A DNA stretch of 64,000 nt. It comes from Fibrobacterota bacterium. Its GTDB lineage: Bacteria; Fibrobacterota; Chitinivibrionia; Chitinivibrionales; FEN-1185. This document shows, piece by piece, positions 36,761 through 47,188 of the stretch (the stretch's first letter is position 1; each line of letters starts with the position of its first letter). The notes under the pieces were generated by a model, which ran no database searches, had not been told where the DNA came from, and worked only from the letters and a program-made list of their open reading frames with translations. The DNA is taken from the NCBI GenBank assembly GCA_003165595.1, contig PLWQ01000013.1, positions 164,024 to 228,023 on the forward strand, in the 5' to 3' direction. The position numbers were made by a program, and so were the translations under genes.

Positions 36761-38551
36761 TCACTCCCTGAGTATGGGTTTCGCGATCGTGAGTGCTTCC
36801 GCCTCAACCTTGACAAAGTAGACGCCCGCCGGCACGGGCCGGCCGCGGCAGTCCGTTCCATTCCAGGTTACCGTATGATTTCCTTGAGCGAGAACGCCGT
36901 GAATAAGCGAGGCGACAACCGAGCCCCTGCTGTCGCAAATCGTCACGATTGCATTGGCGGCCCTGCAAAGGCCGACCGTAATCCGGGTTGAAAGCGCAAA
37001 AGGTGCAGCACGAATCTGCACGATTGTGCTGGCGAGGGAAACCGGCGTGATTCTCGTTTCCGTGGCTGTTGGCCCGGCCCAGGAGAACGACGCCACGGCG
37101 TTGTTTGCCAGCGTAAACGGGAAGGACAGCGAGTTCCGCACGACGTCGAAAGTGGTCGAAGACCCGGTGTTGTTGTATACCACCAACCCCCGCGTTCCAT
37201 CGGGATTGACGGCTGCAACATTCGGCAAATTGTTGTTGGTGGCGGTCGTTGCTATCCTCACAGCCTCCGGCCTGATCACTTTGGAAAACTGAGCCACAAT
37301 GTAGTACGATGTGTTAAACGAAAATGACGTGGCGCTGTTGACTGTGACGCCGCCCCGGCACACGCCGCAACCGCCGTTATTAGTATGCGGTCCCAGATTC
37401 TGGTCGGTGGCCAGATTCCATTCAATTACCGTCTTGCTCCAATTGGTCAAGGAACCGATCATCACGTTCCGCACGTGATTGGACAGCTCACCCGGAAAAT
37501 CGTCGCTGCACGTGCATTGCTCGGTAAAATACACGTTCTTGTGCGTTGCATTGTAAACAGTTGACATTGCAGAAATATCTCCGGCGTACAGGTGAAAAGC
37601 CGATCCGTCGACAAAGGAGCTGTTGTTGCACACGAAGGTGGGAAAATTGGTGTCGTCGCAGTTATGGTCGTAGGCGATTATCTTTGTTGAAATACCCGCG
37701 GCCGCAAAGGCCGGACCAAGGTTGTTGTTGATAAAGTTCGTTTCCTGCGCCGAAGTCCAGGTGCAGGAAGGGTTGTTGCCGCCGTTTTCAGGCTCATTTT
37801 GAGGGGTCACGGCCCATATGTTTATGCCGTTGGCCATCATCGTCTGTATGTACTTTACAAAATACGATGCGTAGGCTGCGTAGTTGGCTGCCGCAAGGCT
37901 TCCCCCTATAAAAGAGTCGTTCGTCTTCATCCAGGCCGGCGGCGACCAGGGGCAGGCCAGAATCTTGATGTTCGGATTGATGGCCACCACTTTCTTGAGA
38001 ATCGGGACCAGGTAGGTTGAATCCACGCCCCTGAGACTGAATTTTGCCAGCGTGGGGTCACCGCCGGCAACGTCATCGTAACTGTACACGCCGTTTCCTA
38101 AATCGCAAGCTCCCAGCGCAACGCGAAGGACAGAGATTCCAATGCCCGTTGACATGTTGAAAAGGGCGTTGAGCAAGCTGTCCTGCGCCCGGCTCGACAG
38201 GCCGCTGATCACTTCTGCGCTTCCTTCCGTCATGCAGTGGCCGAATCCGTCGATGGTCTGATACTTGGTGTTCTCGTCAAGGGTGATTTTTGTGGAATTA
38301 CTGCTGGTGCCGAAGGTCTCGGTCGGCTGTTTCTGCAGCAGCTTGCTCTGGTCGCTTGTGGTTACCCAAATAGAAACGGTTTGAGCCCAAATGTTTGGTA
38401 CAAGGAATGTCATCATGGCGGACATCATCACGAGTGGAACGCCGAACGGCTTCTTCAATCTGTCGGAATGCCCGATCGAGCGGGATGAGACCGGCAAAGG
38501 CATCAAAGGGAAGCGGAGCAAGTGACGGCTGAACGTCGGCAAAGAAATCAT
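36761..38551 (-). CDS. Secreted glycoside hydrolase family 30 protein with C-terminal sorting-type domain
   Basis: 596 residues from the longest frame; the signal peptide probably covers about 33-56 (KKPFGVPLVMMSAMMTFLVPNIWAQ), so a start at 38503 (residue 17) is possible. A (beta/alpha)8 barrel spans about 95-420: TIDGFGHCMTEGSA, LACPWSPPAWMKT, acid/base Glu E253 in TPQNEPENGG and nucleophile E344 in VYFTEQCTC. A beta domain follows to ~510. The last ~85 residues end WNGTDCRGRPVPAGVYFVKVEAE, a FlgD-Ig/Por-like module used as a C-terminal sorting or surface module in Fibrobacterota and relatives. GH30 members cleave beta-1,6-glucan, glucosylceramide or xylan. The exact polysaccharide is unknown. 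Confidence 0.85.
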   Translation of the reverse strand: MISLPTFSRHLLRFPLMPLPVSSRSIGHSDRLKKPFGVPLVMMSAMMTFLVPNIWAQTVSIWVTTSDQSKLLQKQPTETFGTSSNSTKITLDENTKYQTIDGFGHCMTEGSAEVISGLSSRAQDSLLNALFNMSTGIGISVLRVALGACDLGNGVYSYDDVAGGDPTLAKFSLRGVDSTYLVPILKKVVAINPNIKILACPWSPPAWMKTNDSFIGGSLAAANYAAYASYFVKYIQTMMANGINIWAVTPQNEPENGGNNPSCTWTSAQETNFINNNLGPAFAAAGISTKIIAYDHNCDDTNFPTFVCNNSSFVDGSAFHLYAGDISAMSTVYNATHKNVYFTEQCTCSDDFPGELSNHVRNVMIGSLTNWSKTVIEWNLATDQNLGPHTNNGGCGVCRGGVTVNSATSFSFNTSYYIVAQFSKVIRPEAVRIATTATNNNLPNVAAVNPDGTRGLVVYNNTGSSTTFDVVRNSLSFPFTLANNAVASFSWAGPTATETRITPVSLASTIVQIRAAPFALSTRITVGLCRAANAIVTICDSRGSVVASLIHGVLAQGNHTVTWNGTDCRGRPVPAGVYFVKVEAEALTIAKPILRE

Positions 38552-38777
38552 GGGTCCTCCATGGATGGTGGCACCGCCCTTACCCGTTCGTAAGCAGGAA
38601 AGGTGACAACCGATACTGTTTTATCGAAGCCCGCGCCTTCGACCAGGAGCGTTATTGATAGTATACTTCAAATTGTGGAAGAAATCAGAAAGTTGTTTGC
38701 CGACGCGATTGAAACCGTTGAACAAAATGTCAACGGAAAAGTCGGGAAGTCCTGCGCTTGCCATCAATGGGAATCCG

Positions 38778-41180
38778 TCACCCGCGCGTCCAGAGCAGAA
38801 TCTTCTCCTTGACCGTATCGGCACTTATCGGTTTTGTCAAGAAGTCGTTCATGCCCGCGGCACGGCATCTTTCCTCATCCTCTTTGTAGGCCCGAGCCGT
38901 GAGCGCGATAATGGGGACCGTATTCTGCAGACGTTTCCGAATGAGACCGGCAGCCTCGCACCCGTCCATCACCGGCATCTGAATGTCCATGAAAACGATG
39001 TCGAACTTCTTCTTCTCGGCCCAGTCGACGGCTGCACGCCCGTCATTTGCAAATTCGACAACGCATCCCAGCTTGCCCAGGAGAATGCCTATAAGCTTCT
39101 GGTTGAGAGGATTGTCTTCCGCAACAAGCACGCTCAGCCCTTTTGTCATCAGCTCATCCGCCATGTGGCGCGTTATTATCTGCCCCTTCACGTGGCGCTG
39201 GTCGCCGAATATCGCGCGAAGCGTCATAGAGAGGTCTTTTCTCGTAAACGGCTTCGGAAGGTACGCGTCGAATCCGGCCGCGCCCGTCAAATCGGCGCTT
39301 CCCGGCATTGCATGAGAGGTGAGCGCGACCAACTTAACGTTTGCAAGCCGGACGTCCTTTCTGATCTGTGCCGCGAACGAATAGCCGTCCATGCCGGGCA
39401 TCATAATGTCGGAGAGGACAAGGTCCGGGGGCTCGGCTTGAGAGGACAGCCAGCCTAAGGCCGCAGACGCGGATTCGGCGCACAACGGCACAACCATGCC
39501 CGCCGATTCGCAATAGTTTCGCAGAATTTCCAGCGACTGCTTATTGTCATCCACGATAATTGCCGTTTTCCCCCTGAGTATTTCGAGGTGCGCAAGAGCA
39601 ATGTCCTGATAGACCGAGGGGTTTCCAGGGGCGAGTTCGAGGGTAACGACGAAGGTGGAACCTTTTGACAGCTCGGACTCGACCGCAATCGTTCCGCCCA
39701 TCATTTCGACGAGCGATTTAGCTATGGTAAGGCCGAGGCCGGTTCCGCCGTACGTACGCGTTATTGAGGAATCCACCTGGGTAAACGCCTCGAAAATGGC
39801 TTCAATTTTCTCTTGGGGAATTCCGATGCCTGTGTCCCGGACTGATATCCTGAGGACCGATTTGTCTTTTCCCGGGGCCGGTCCGGCCTCAACGCCGATG
39901 GTAATACTCCCGCGCTGGGTGAACTTGATCGCATTGCCGGCGATATTCATTATTATTTGACGGATACGAGTCGGGTCGCCCTTGAATTCTCTGGGCACGC
40001 CTGCAGGGTAGGTGAGGTTCAATTCCAGTTCCTTGGTGCCGGTGCGCTGCCGAAGGATCTTGAGGACGCTGCCGATAAGATATTCCAAATCGAAATCAAT
40101 GGTCTCGAGTTCGATTTTCCCGGACTCGATCTTGGAGATATCGAGAATATCGTTGATAAGCGATACAAGCAGCTCGCCGCTGGAGCAGATGGTGTCGACA
40201 TAGTCTTTCTGCTGATCGGAAAGCGGCATGTTCCTGAGAAGGTCTCCGAATCCGATCACCGCGTTCATCGGGGTGCGGATCTCATGGGACATGTTTGCCA
40301 GAAACTCGCTCTTGGCTTTGTTGGCCGCGTCCGCCGCGATCCTCGCTTCTTCGAGTTGCTTCGCGCCTTTGCGCAATTCCTCGTTTGAGATTGTCAGTTC
40401 GTTGGCCTGGTTCCGGATTGTGAGGGTTCGCTCCTGCACTTTCTGTTCAAGCCGGACGTTCATGGTCTGAATCTGCCGGAAATACCCCACAAAACGGCGC
40501 AACAGGGTGAAATCCATCATGATGATGAGCAGCAGGAACGCATATTCCGTTGTGTAAACGAAGGGCAGTACGTTGAATCCAACGAGGATATCGCTGAAGG
40601 CCGCCAGAAAGAAGAAAAAGAAGCCGACAGTTACCGGAAGGAGTTCTTTTCGCTTTTGTCGTACAATTGCGGAAATGAGAATCGAGAAGATGTAGAACAT
40701 CCCGAGCATAGCGCACACCTCAAGGATGTCCATCAGCAGCGCCGGCTGCGCTTCGAAGTATTTAATCCTGAACAGGAGGAAATGTTCCTCCCGGACAATC
40801 GGTTTTCCAGCGGAAAAAATCCGGTCATTGAACACTATGCCGCAGCTCACGAGGACAACCATCGCTGTCGCAAAGAATCGCTTGAACCAATCGAGTTTGC
40901 GGCCGCACAGGTTGCTTGCAAAGAAGAGAACGGAGAGTGCAACCGGAGCGATGACGAAGAATTGCCCCTTCTGCCAATTTATCCCCGACTCGACGCTGGT
41001 GGAATTGTAGAGGCCAAAGGACATGAAGTCGTAGGCGGCCACCGAAAAACAGAGGAACGCAAAAAACAGGTTCTCCCTGCTTTCTCTTCGTATTAGAAAG
41101 AGCAGAAGGTGGTAAGCGCCGACATACATGGCGATACCGAACATCAGGAGTACGGGAACGGCGATGAGGCCCACAAACAA
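38778..41180 (-). CDS. Hybrid sensor histidine kinase with seven-TM-like N-terminus and two receiver domains
   Basis: 800 residues. Residues 1-228 hold about seven hydrophobic segments with no large periplasmic loop. A coiled coil (240-290) leads to the H box SEFLANMSHEIRTPMN with phospho-His H299. The ATPase domain follows (IIMNIAGNAIKFTQRG N box, DTGIGIP, GGTGLGLTI G boxes, up to ~530). First receiver: IIVDDNK...VLSDIMMPGMDGY (phospho-Asp in SDIMMP). Second receiver: VLVAEDNPLNQK...IVFMDIQMPVMDG. It is a multi-step phosphorelay kinase lacking an Hpt domain, so an external Hpt and regulator are needed. The signal is unknown. No response regulator gene lies next to it. Confidence 0.92.
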   Translation of the reverse strand: MFVGLIAVPVLLMFGIAMYVGAYHLLLFLIRRESRENLFFAFLCFSVAAYDFMSFGLYNSTSVESGINWQKGQFFVIAPVALSVLFFASNLCGRKLDWFKRFFATAMVVLVSCGIVFNDRIFSAGKPIVREEHFLLFRIKYFEAQPALLMDILEVCAMLGMFYIFSILISAIVRQKRKELLPVTVGFFFFFLAAFSDILVGFNVLPFVYTTEYAFLLLIIMMDFTLLRRFVGYFRQIQTMNVRLEQKVQERTLTIRNQANELTISNEELRKGAKQLEEARIAADAANKAKSEFLANMSHEIRTPMNAVIGFGDLLRNMPLSDQQKDYVDTICSSGELLVSLINDILDISKIESGKIELETIDFDLEYLIGSVLKILRQRTGTKELELNLTYPAGVPREFKGDPTRIRQIIMNIAGNAIKFTQRGSITIGVEAGPAPGKDKSVLRISVRDTGIGIPQEKIEAIFEAFTQVDSSITRTYGGTGLGLTIAKSLVEMMGGTIAVESELSKGSTFVVTLELAPGNPSVYQDIALAHLEILRGKTAIIVDDNKQSLEILRNYCESAGMVVPLCAESASAALGWLSSQAEPPDLVLSDIMMPGMDGYSFAAQIRKDVRLANVKLVALTSHAMPGSADLTGAAGFDAYLPKPFTRKDLSMTLRAIFGDQRHVKGQIITRHMADELMTKGLSVLVAEDNPLNQKLIGILLGKLGCVVEFANDGRAAVDWAEKKKFDIVFMDIQMPVMDGCEAAGLIRKRLQNTVPIIALTARAYKEDEERCRAAGMNDFLTKPISADTVKEKILLWTRG

Positions 41181-41336
41181 ACTCCAGGTTTAAAATGGAG
41201 GGATGCCTGATTCTACCATCACGGGCACGGGCAAGAGAAGGCGATTAGAGGCTAAAAGGTTCGCACGAGTGGCTTATCCGTGACAGGAAAAAAACGCCGC
41301 CCTCAGTGTAGGTCCTATCAGGTCGCTTTGTCAACG

Positions 41337-41365
41337 TTGACTTTGCCCGCCAAAAGGCGTATAAT
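41337..41365 (+). promoter_or_regulatory. Sigma-70 promoter of the lipoprotein gene
   Basis: TTGACT at 41337-41342, exactly 17 bp spacer, TATAAT at 41360-41365, a near-consensus pair. It lies 79 bp before the ATG of the 41444 gene, which also has a good ribosome binding site AAGGAGG (about 41430). No operator-like repeat is obvious beside it. Confidence 0.75.
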
Positions 41366-41443
41366 TTCGGGTAATTCTTGTCCCTGTGAGAGGCGGTCGC
41401 GCGCTGGCCCACATTCTGCATGACAACCTGAAGGAGGAACCGG

Positions 41444-43918
41444 ATGATTCGTCACTCGTCCCTGACCAGTCTGGGTATCTTGCCCTGCATTACGCTGTTT
41501 CTTCTATTAGTATCAGGGTGCGACCGATGGATTGTGACCACGGATCAGCCGAATACCACGGTGCAGACCGGCACCCCGCGGCAGCTTGTGCAGCAATCCG
41601 TCGGCGTTGCGGGCGGGAGTGTCGTGGTGAACCTGCCGGGCGACAGTCTCGACGGCCTGTCCGTGACGGTGCCTTCCGGAGCACTCACCTCAACGCAGAC
41701 CATTACGGTCACCGCGACGTCGCTCAAGACCAATCCGTTCGGCGCGAATTTTCATCCGCTGTCGCCGCTGATCCGGATAGCCGGAATTTCCGGCTACGCG
41801 CAGGATATAATCCAGGTTTCGATCCCCATTCACAAAAAATCGGGCGATTTTGCCATGGCGTTTCTCTACAACGAGACCACAAAAAAACTCGAAGGTTTGC
41901 CTTTGATTGCGCTTTCGGATACCAGCGTAACCGCGGGCACGCGCATTTTGTCCGCTGAGGGCGGCCTTGCGAAGAAGACGTCGGGCGCTTCCACGCAGAG
42001 CCTTGTCGACCTTGTGGTGAGTTCGTTCACCGAGTCTGCGCTGGCCGGCAGCGGTATCATTTCGACCAGCTTTCACCCGGGCGTCGACGACTGGGAATTT
42101 GTCAACTATGGTTCGTACCTTTCGCCGGACGGCAATTGCGCCGGCCAGACCATCACCTCCATGTGGTACTGGTACGAAGTGAAGCTGGCCGGCGGCATCC
42201 CGTTGTATCACGGGTACGACCGCGTCAAGTCGAACGACGCTTTCTGGCAGGATAACCCGTCAGGGTACCGCTTTGCATCCGTGATTCAGGCCGATCTCAA
42301 TTGGGACGGGCTCCAGAGAACACTGTGGAAGAATGTGCGCGACTATCTGCCTCCGCTCTCGTACCGGGCATTTGCCGCTGCCATGCTGGTGACCGGCGAA
42401 CCGCAGTACGCAGGTGTTTACAGCCCGAAGGATCTGGGAGGCCATGCGCTGGTTGCCTACAAGATGGATTATGCGAACGGGAAGATCTGGGTTGCGGACC
42501 CCAATTTCCCCGGCAACACCAATCGTTACTTCACGTTTTCCGATTCTATTTTCCAGCCGTATTTTTCAGCGCTCAATGCCGCGGACCCGGGAATCAACTT
42601 CACGCAAATCGGGTATTTTGCGAAGACCGCATATATCGACTGGGACAAAATCACGGCGAGGTACGGTGAATTTACGGATAAGACCATCGGCGGCAACGCG
42701 CCCCATGCATTTCCCCACGCGGTTGTGTGGCGGCTGGACAGCGACTCCGGTGCGCTTGCAGACAGCGCCATCGTTGGCAGCGACACGCTGCCGGTACAGA
42801 ACCGGTGCGCAGACTGCGGCGCGTACCTCAACGCCGGAGGCGCTACGCATGCCCAATTCATGACGGTGTTCGACAGTGAGGGAACCGCCGTGGATTCGGT
42901 CGGCCCGCCCGTAAAATCCCGCGCGGCTGTTGTTCTGAACCTCGTTCCGGGGCTTAACACCGTAGGATTCTATCTCACCGGTGACCAGCAGACCGGAACC
43001 GATTCCGTTGGTAACGGCGTCTTTTCACACGATTACGTGAACTTTGTCTGGCGTGACATCTTTTACAAAAAAATGGATATTGAACCCCAGGACACGAACA
43101 CCCAGACCAACGCTCCTCTCACGCTCACGGCTCATTGCTATGGCGTTTTTCCAAAAACGTGGCACATGGAATGGAGCATCCAGGACACAGGCGGCATCCG
43201 GGACACCATTCTTTTTTCACCGGACAGCTCGGTCAAGAAAACATGGCCCGTTGCAGGACGGTACACGGTGTTGTGCAAGCTGATGGATGACGTGTCGGGC
43301 AAGCTCTTTACCGCCGATTCCACGGTTGTCCAGGTGGGCGGAAGCACGCTGCTTGCGAGATTGAAACAATGCATACGCATCACCGTTCTACTGCGAGGCT
43401 TTGATTCTGCGTCTCAGAGCGCGCTCACGCTCAACGACGGGACTCCGCTGCCGGTGATTTCGTTTTCAAACTGGAATGGCGAGCAGGGGGTGGTTGGCAC
43501 CATCACCTGGGACAGCACCAAATTCTCTTTGCCCTACCAGCTCTCAGCCACCACGGGCAGCGCCGTTTCCGCAACCACGGGAACCATTACGGGCAGAATC
43601 TCCGCATCGGGAACATCGGTTGATACCATGACGCTCACTTCGCACACCGTTCTCACCGACAGCACCTATGCCTATAACCTGGTAGAGACTACCGATCAGT
43701 CCATCTCGCTGCGGCATTTCCCGCTTCTCGATCTTTACACGACGCAAATTGACATCGGCGATGAGGCGGATTCCACCGATGCCAGGCCGCTGGTGACCAA
43801 CGTGACGTGGAGAATGGTATCGACCCTCAGCGGCGCGTCGAATACCGACCAGACGCTCGCCACAATAAACTGGGCTGATCCGAATTTGTATTTGACCGTT
43901 GATTTTACGGATAGGTGA
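41444..43918 (+). CDS. Large lipoprotein with a papain-like/C39-like cysteine peptidase-type core
   Basis: 824 residues. Lipobox LLVSGC with C26 as the lipidated residue. Residues ~40-200 form a beta domain of the ZU5/adhesin kind (VPSGALTSTQTITVTATSL). The core at about 215-370 contains NCAGQTITSMWYWYEV (Cys ~232), GGHALVAYKMDYANGKIWVADPNFPGN (His ~334, Asp ~349): the Cys-His-Asp order and spacing of papain-like or C39-type peptidases and transglutaminases. Two or three beta-sandwich domains follow to the end (including LTAHCYGVFPKTWHMEWSIQDTGG, PKD-like). Likely anchored to the outer membrane. Whether it cleaves proteins is untested. Confidence 0.7.
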   Translation: MIRHSSLTSLGILPCITLFLLLVSGCDRWIVTTDQPNTTVQTGTPRQLVQQSVGVAGGSVVVNLPGDSLDGLSVTVPSGALTSTQTITVTATSLKTNPFGANFHPLSPLIRIAGISGYAQDIIQVSIPIHKKSGDFAMAFLYNETTKKLEGLPLIALSDTSVTAGTRILSAEGGLAKKTSGASTQSLVDLVVSSFTESALAGSGIISTSFHPGVDDWEFVNYGSYLSPDGNCAGQTITSMWYWYEVKLAGGIPLYHGYDRVKSNDAFWQDNPSGYRFASVIQADLNWDGLQRTLWKNVRDYLPPLSYRAFAAAMLVTGEPQYAGVYSPKDLGGHALVAYKMDYANGKIWVADPNFPGNTNRYFTFSDSIFQPYFSALNAADPGINFTQIGYFAKTAYIDWDKITARYGEFTDKTIGGNAPHAFPHAVVWRLDSDSGALADSAIVGSDTLPVQNRCADCGAYLNAGGATHAQFMTVFDSEGTAVDSVGPPVKSRAAVVLNLVPGLNTVGFYLTGDQQTGTDSVGNGVFSHDYVNFVWRDIFYKKMDIEPQDTNTQTNAPLTLTAHCYGVFPKTWHMEWSIQDTGGIRDTILFSPDSSVKKTWPVAGRYTVLCKLMDDVSGKLFTADSTVVQVGGSTLLARLKQCIRITVLLRGFDSASQSALTLNDGTPLPVISFSNWNGEQGVVGTITWDSTKFSLPYQLSATTGSAVSATTGTITGRISASGTSVDTMTLTSHTVLTDSTYAYNLVETTDQSISLRHFPLLDLYTTQIDIGDEADSTDARPLVTNVTWRMVSTLSGASNTDQTLATINWADPNLYLTVDFTDR

Positions 43919-43952
43919 CGCGGATACCGGGTTGCCGCCGTTACTAAAAGAA

Positions 43953-43977
43953 AGCCCCAGACTCCAAGTCTGGGGCT
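43953..43977. terminator. Hairpin after the lipoprotein gene
   Basis: AGCCCCAGACT - CCA - AGTCTGGGGCT, a perfect 11-bp stem with a 3-base loop, 35 bp after the stop. The run of A before it (AAAAGAAAG) would give a U-tract on the minus strand, so it can also end transcription of the convergent helicase gene. Confidence 0.6.
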
Positions 43978-43996
43978 CACTGTTTAGAGTAATGCG

Positions 43997-44122
43997 CGGG
44001 AGTCGCCGAGGTTGTCTCACGCTCATAGGGGGTGCCTCTCGGCGGGGGGCCCCCAGAGCGGGAGGCAAGCTTCGGCGACTCCCGGACGCGAAGAAGCCGC
44101 GGACTCCTGTCCGCGGTGCTTC
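43997..44122. repeat. Cluster of nested and adjacent inverted repeats between convergent genes
   Basis: Outer arms CGGGAGTCGCCGAG (43997-44010) and TTCGGCGACTCCCG (44071-44084) pair with one G-T change. Inside, TGCCTC/GAGGCA and GGGGGGCCCCC can form further stems. Directly after it is GAAGC-CGCGGAC-TCCT-GTCCGCG-GTGCTTC (44093-44122), whose end overlaps the stop of the helicase gene at 44121. Too elaborate for one terminator; function unknown. Confidence 0.6.
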
Positions 44123-46718
44123 ATTCCAGGCTGCCGAATTTCTTGAGCCGGATGACCGGTTCACCGCGCCGGCCTGATTCCGCAAGGTCCGCCTCGAATT
44201 CCAGCACCCAGTCGTTTCGATCGTCCGGATCGATTATCATCTGCTGAACCAGCCAGAACTTCTTGTCGGGCGATGGCGTCACGTAGGTGTGGCGGATGTT
44301 CCTGGCTTCGGGATCAAGCCGAATGCCGCCATGCTCCGGAAGAAATGCTTCCATGGCCTGCTGCAGGCGCTCGACAGTCCAGAAATCCCCGACGCCGCCC
44401 GTTGCAAGGGGAGCAGCGTCGTCGCCATTGCCGGGCGGGGACGAGGAATCGCGACCGTTTGCAATTGCACATGCCGCTTCGAAGTCGCGGTTGACAAGGG
44501 CCGACATGAAAGGGAATATGCGGGAGCGGATGAGCGCCGTAAATTTCTTTTCGTCGCGGGTGATGTCGCGGTCAAAATCTTCCGCACCCGGGGGCCGGAC
44601 GTCCTTGGTTTCGGCGGCCAGATAGGCGGGATCGCGCATCTTTTCCCATTCGTCGAGCAGGCTCGAATCGACCTGCCGTATCATGGTGGCGAGAAAAATT
44701 TCCATCTCCTCGATTATGTCGTTCTTCACGCCGCTGGGAACGGTTTGAACCAGTACCTTGTAGACGCTGTTGATGTGTCGCAAGAGCACTCCTTCGGCGC
44801 GGTGAAGATCGTAGGAGCGCACGTAGTCGCCGAAGGAGCTGTAGGTCTCGAACATTTCGCGCACGATTGACTTGGGCCTGATGTTTTCCTGGCCTACCCA
44901 CGGATGCCGGTCGCTGAACTCGTTGAACGTGGAGTACACGAAGTCGCGGTCCGGTTTGGGGTACTCAAGTTTGTCAAGCTCTTCGATGCGTTCTTCAAAG
45001 GGAATACCGTCCATTTTCATCTCGGCCATCTTCCGGGTCTTTATCTTGTCGAGTTGCTTGCGGAGGATGATGTCCGGGTCCTCGAGGATCGACTCGACGA
45101 GCGTGAGGAGCCGAAGCGGGTAGTCGGGTTGCAGCGCCTCGAGGAGCGGCAGGGTTTCCAGAAGGTACAGTGAAAGGGTTTGGTCCATGGAAAAGTCGTC
45201 CTGCAAATCAACGTTCACGCGAAGTTTTGCGCCGCCGGGAACGGGCGCGACGAACTCAACGATCTTCCGATTGACCAGGGAGCGAAAGAGCTGCCAGGCG
45301 CGCGTGACATGGGCCAGCTTCTGTTTCGGCGTTTCGTGGCATCGGGCGATGATGTCCCGCATTGCGGCGCATCCGTCGCTGTCGCGACTCAATACGTTGA
45401 GCAGCATTCCGTGGGAAACCTGGAACCGGGATACCAGCGGCTCGGGGCGGGCCGCAACCAGACGGTTGAAGGTGTTGACATCCCAATTGACGAAATTTCT
45501 TTCGGGCGGTTTGCGTTTGACGAATTTCCTGCCGTCGCGCCCACGCTTCTGTTCGAGTTGCGCGTTTTCTATTGTGTGCTCGGGCGCCTGCGCAACGACC
45601 CAGCCGCGGTCGTCGAAGCCTTTGCGGCCCGCGCGGCCGCTTATCTGATGGAAGTCGCGCGCGCTCAGAATTCCGGTCTTCTGGCCGTCGTACTTGCAAA
45701 GGCGGGTGAGGAGCACCGTGCGGATGGGAACATTGATGCCCACGCCAAGGGTGTCGGTGCCGCAAATGATTTTGAGGAGTCCCTGCTGCGCAAGCTGCTC
45801 CACGAGAACGCGGTATTTTGGAAGCAGTCCGGCATGATGAATCCCGATGCCCTGGCGGAGCCACTTCTTTATGTCCGGTCCATACGGACTATTGAACGAA
45901 AAGCCGGCAAGGGCCTGCGCAAGCGCGTCTTTTTCTTCACGCGTGCAAATGTTGAGACTGGTGAAATTCTGGGCGCTCTGGGCCGCCTCCAGTTGGGTAA
46001 AATGCACGACATACACCGGGCTCTTGCCCTGCGCTACGAGGGATTCGACCGTTGCGGAGAGCAGGGTGACGGCATAGGAATAGACCAGAGGAACGGGACG
46101 GTCGGTTGAGACAACGCTCATGGTCGGCCGGGACGTGAGACGGGTGAGTTCCTCTTCAAAAAATGCGGTATCGCCCAGCGTTGCCGACATCAGAAGGAAC
46201 CGCGCCTGCGGTAGCGTGAGCAGCGGCACCTGCCAGGCAACGCCGCGCTCCCGGTCCGCGTAGTAGTGGAACTCGTCCATCACCACGTCACCGACATCGG
46301 CTTTCGCTCCCTCGCGCAGTGCAATGTTGGCGAGAATCTCGGCGGTGCAGCAAAGGATCGGCGCATCTCTGTTGACGGATGCGTCACCCGTACACAGCCC
46401 CACATTGTCGGGCCCGAATTCGCGGCAAAGCGAGAGCCATTTTTCGTTTACCAGCGCTTTGATCGGACAGGTGTAAATCGATCGCCTGCCCTGCGCGAGC
46501 GCCTTGAAATGGGCCGCCATGGCAACCAGGGACTTGCCTGACCCTGTCGGCGTGTTGAGAATCACGTTCTTTTCTTCGTAGAGTTCGAGTATCGCCGTTT
46601 CCTGCGCCGGATAGAGCGTGAGTTGCCTGTCTTGCACGTAGGTGAGGAATCGTCCGAGCAATTCGTCGTTATCCGGTTTGTTGCAGAGAAGAATTTGTTG
46701 GTAGAGCGTCGGACGCAT
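44121..46718 (-). CDS. Ski2-like DEAD/DEAH RNA helicase with DUF3516-type C-terminus
   Basis: About 865 residues from [11 protein letters not shown]; a longer frame to 46796 adds 26 weakly conserved residues. Superfamily 2 motifs: Q/I region [13 protein letters not shown] (Walker A 56-63), [12 protein letters not shown] (Ia), [15 protein letters not shown] (II, DEFH at 148-151), LMSATLGDT (III), [11 protein letters not shown] (V) and [10 protein letters not shown] (VI). The C-terminal half carries the DUF3516 type ([36 protein letters not shown]) typical of bacterial Ski2/Suv3-like helicases. It probably unwinds structured RNA or RNA-DNA; its partners are not known. No nuclease gene is adjacent. 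Confidence 0.9.
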   Translation of the reverse strand: MRPTLYQQILLCNKPDNDELLGRFLTYVQDRQLTLYPAQETAILELYEEKNVILNTPTGSGKSLVAMAAHFKALAQGRRSIYTCPIKALVNEKWLSLCREFGPDNVGLCTGDASVNRDAPILCCTAEILANIALREGAKADVGDVVMDEFHYYADRERGVAWQVPLLTLPQARFLLMSATLGDTAFFEEELTRLTSRPTMSVVSTDRPVPLVYSYAVTLLSATVESLVAQGKSPVYVVHFTQLEAAQSAQNFTSLNICTREEKDALAQALAGFSFNSPYGPDIKKWLRQGIGIHHAGLLPKYRVLVEQLAQQGLLKIICGTDTLGVGINVPIRTVLLTRLCKYDGQKTGILSARDFHQISGRAGRKGFDDRGWVVAQAPEHTIENAQLEQKRGRDGRKFVKRKPPERNFVNWDVNTFNRLVAARPEPLVSRFQVSHGMLLNVLSRDSDGCAAMRDIIARCHETPKQKLAHVTRAWQLFRSLVNRKIVEFVAPVPGGAKLRVNVDLQDDFSMDQTLSLYLLETLPLLEALQPDYPLRLLTLVESILEDPDIILRKQLDKIKTRKMAEMKMDGIPFEERIEELDKLEYPKPDRDFVYSTFNEFSDRHPWVGQENIRPKSIVREMFETYSSFGDYVRSYDLHRAEGVLLRHINSVYKVLVQTVPSGVKNDIIEEMEIFLATMIRQVDSSLLDEWEKMRDPAYLAAETKDVRPPGAEDFDRDITRDEKKFTALIRSRIFPFMSALVNRDFEAACAIANGRDSSSPPGNGDDAAPLATGGVGDFWTVERLQQAMEAFLPEHGGIRLDPEARNIRHTYVTPSPDKKFWLVQQMIIDPDDRNDWVLEFEADLAESGRRGEPVIRLKKFGSLE

Positions 46719-47188
46719 GGCAGTGATTACAATCGGTGAAGGTTTGAGTGATAGCGGCAGGCGAAAAGCGCTATCATGCGCGTATCGGCCAGGCAACAGG
46801 GCGCCGCGGTTTTCGTCATGGTGTCACAAATCAGTTTGAATATAGGTGACAGTTCGTGAGCATATCATTCCTGTGAAAGCGGGGCCGCGACTTCACCAGC
46901 ATACAGAGCTAATGGAGCAGAGGCACTTGCCAATCCACAGTAAAGAAACAAACCGGACTCCCACTTTCGTGGGAGTGACACGTGTCACCTATTTGTGCTC
47001 TGATTAATAAGATACGTCACGATACGGCATCGAGTGAGCGCCAGACATGCATTTGCGGGTGGATCGCTTTTTGCCATGCGGGGATCGAAGAAAGTGCGAG
47101 TCAAGATTACATTGTTACCGAGACAAAGGCTCGGGGAGTCAAGGGAATGCCCGCCCATCCGGTACGAACATTCCCAGACCAGCGTTTC
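46719..47188. other. Intergenic region
   Basis: 470 bp between the helicase start and the end of the YXWV-repeat gene. It contains one perfect hairpin ACTCCCAC-TTTC-GTGGGAGT (46957-46976). A plus-strand open frame running from here across the next gene is antisense to the YXWV gene and is not believed to be coding. The helicase promoter should lie near 46750-46850 but no strong hexamers are seen. Confidence 0.5.
46957..46976. terminator. Short perfect hairpin
   Basis: ACTCCCAC - TTTC - GTGGGAGT, eight base pairs with a 4-base loop, without a clear T-run. It lies some 210 bp past the end of the YXWV-repeat gene, so it may be a dispersed repeat rather than that gene's terminator. Confidence 0.35.

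Noticed and set aside
45180..46109. Plus-strand frame of 309 codons
   Set aside because: Antisense to the helicase motifs V and VI region.
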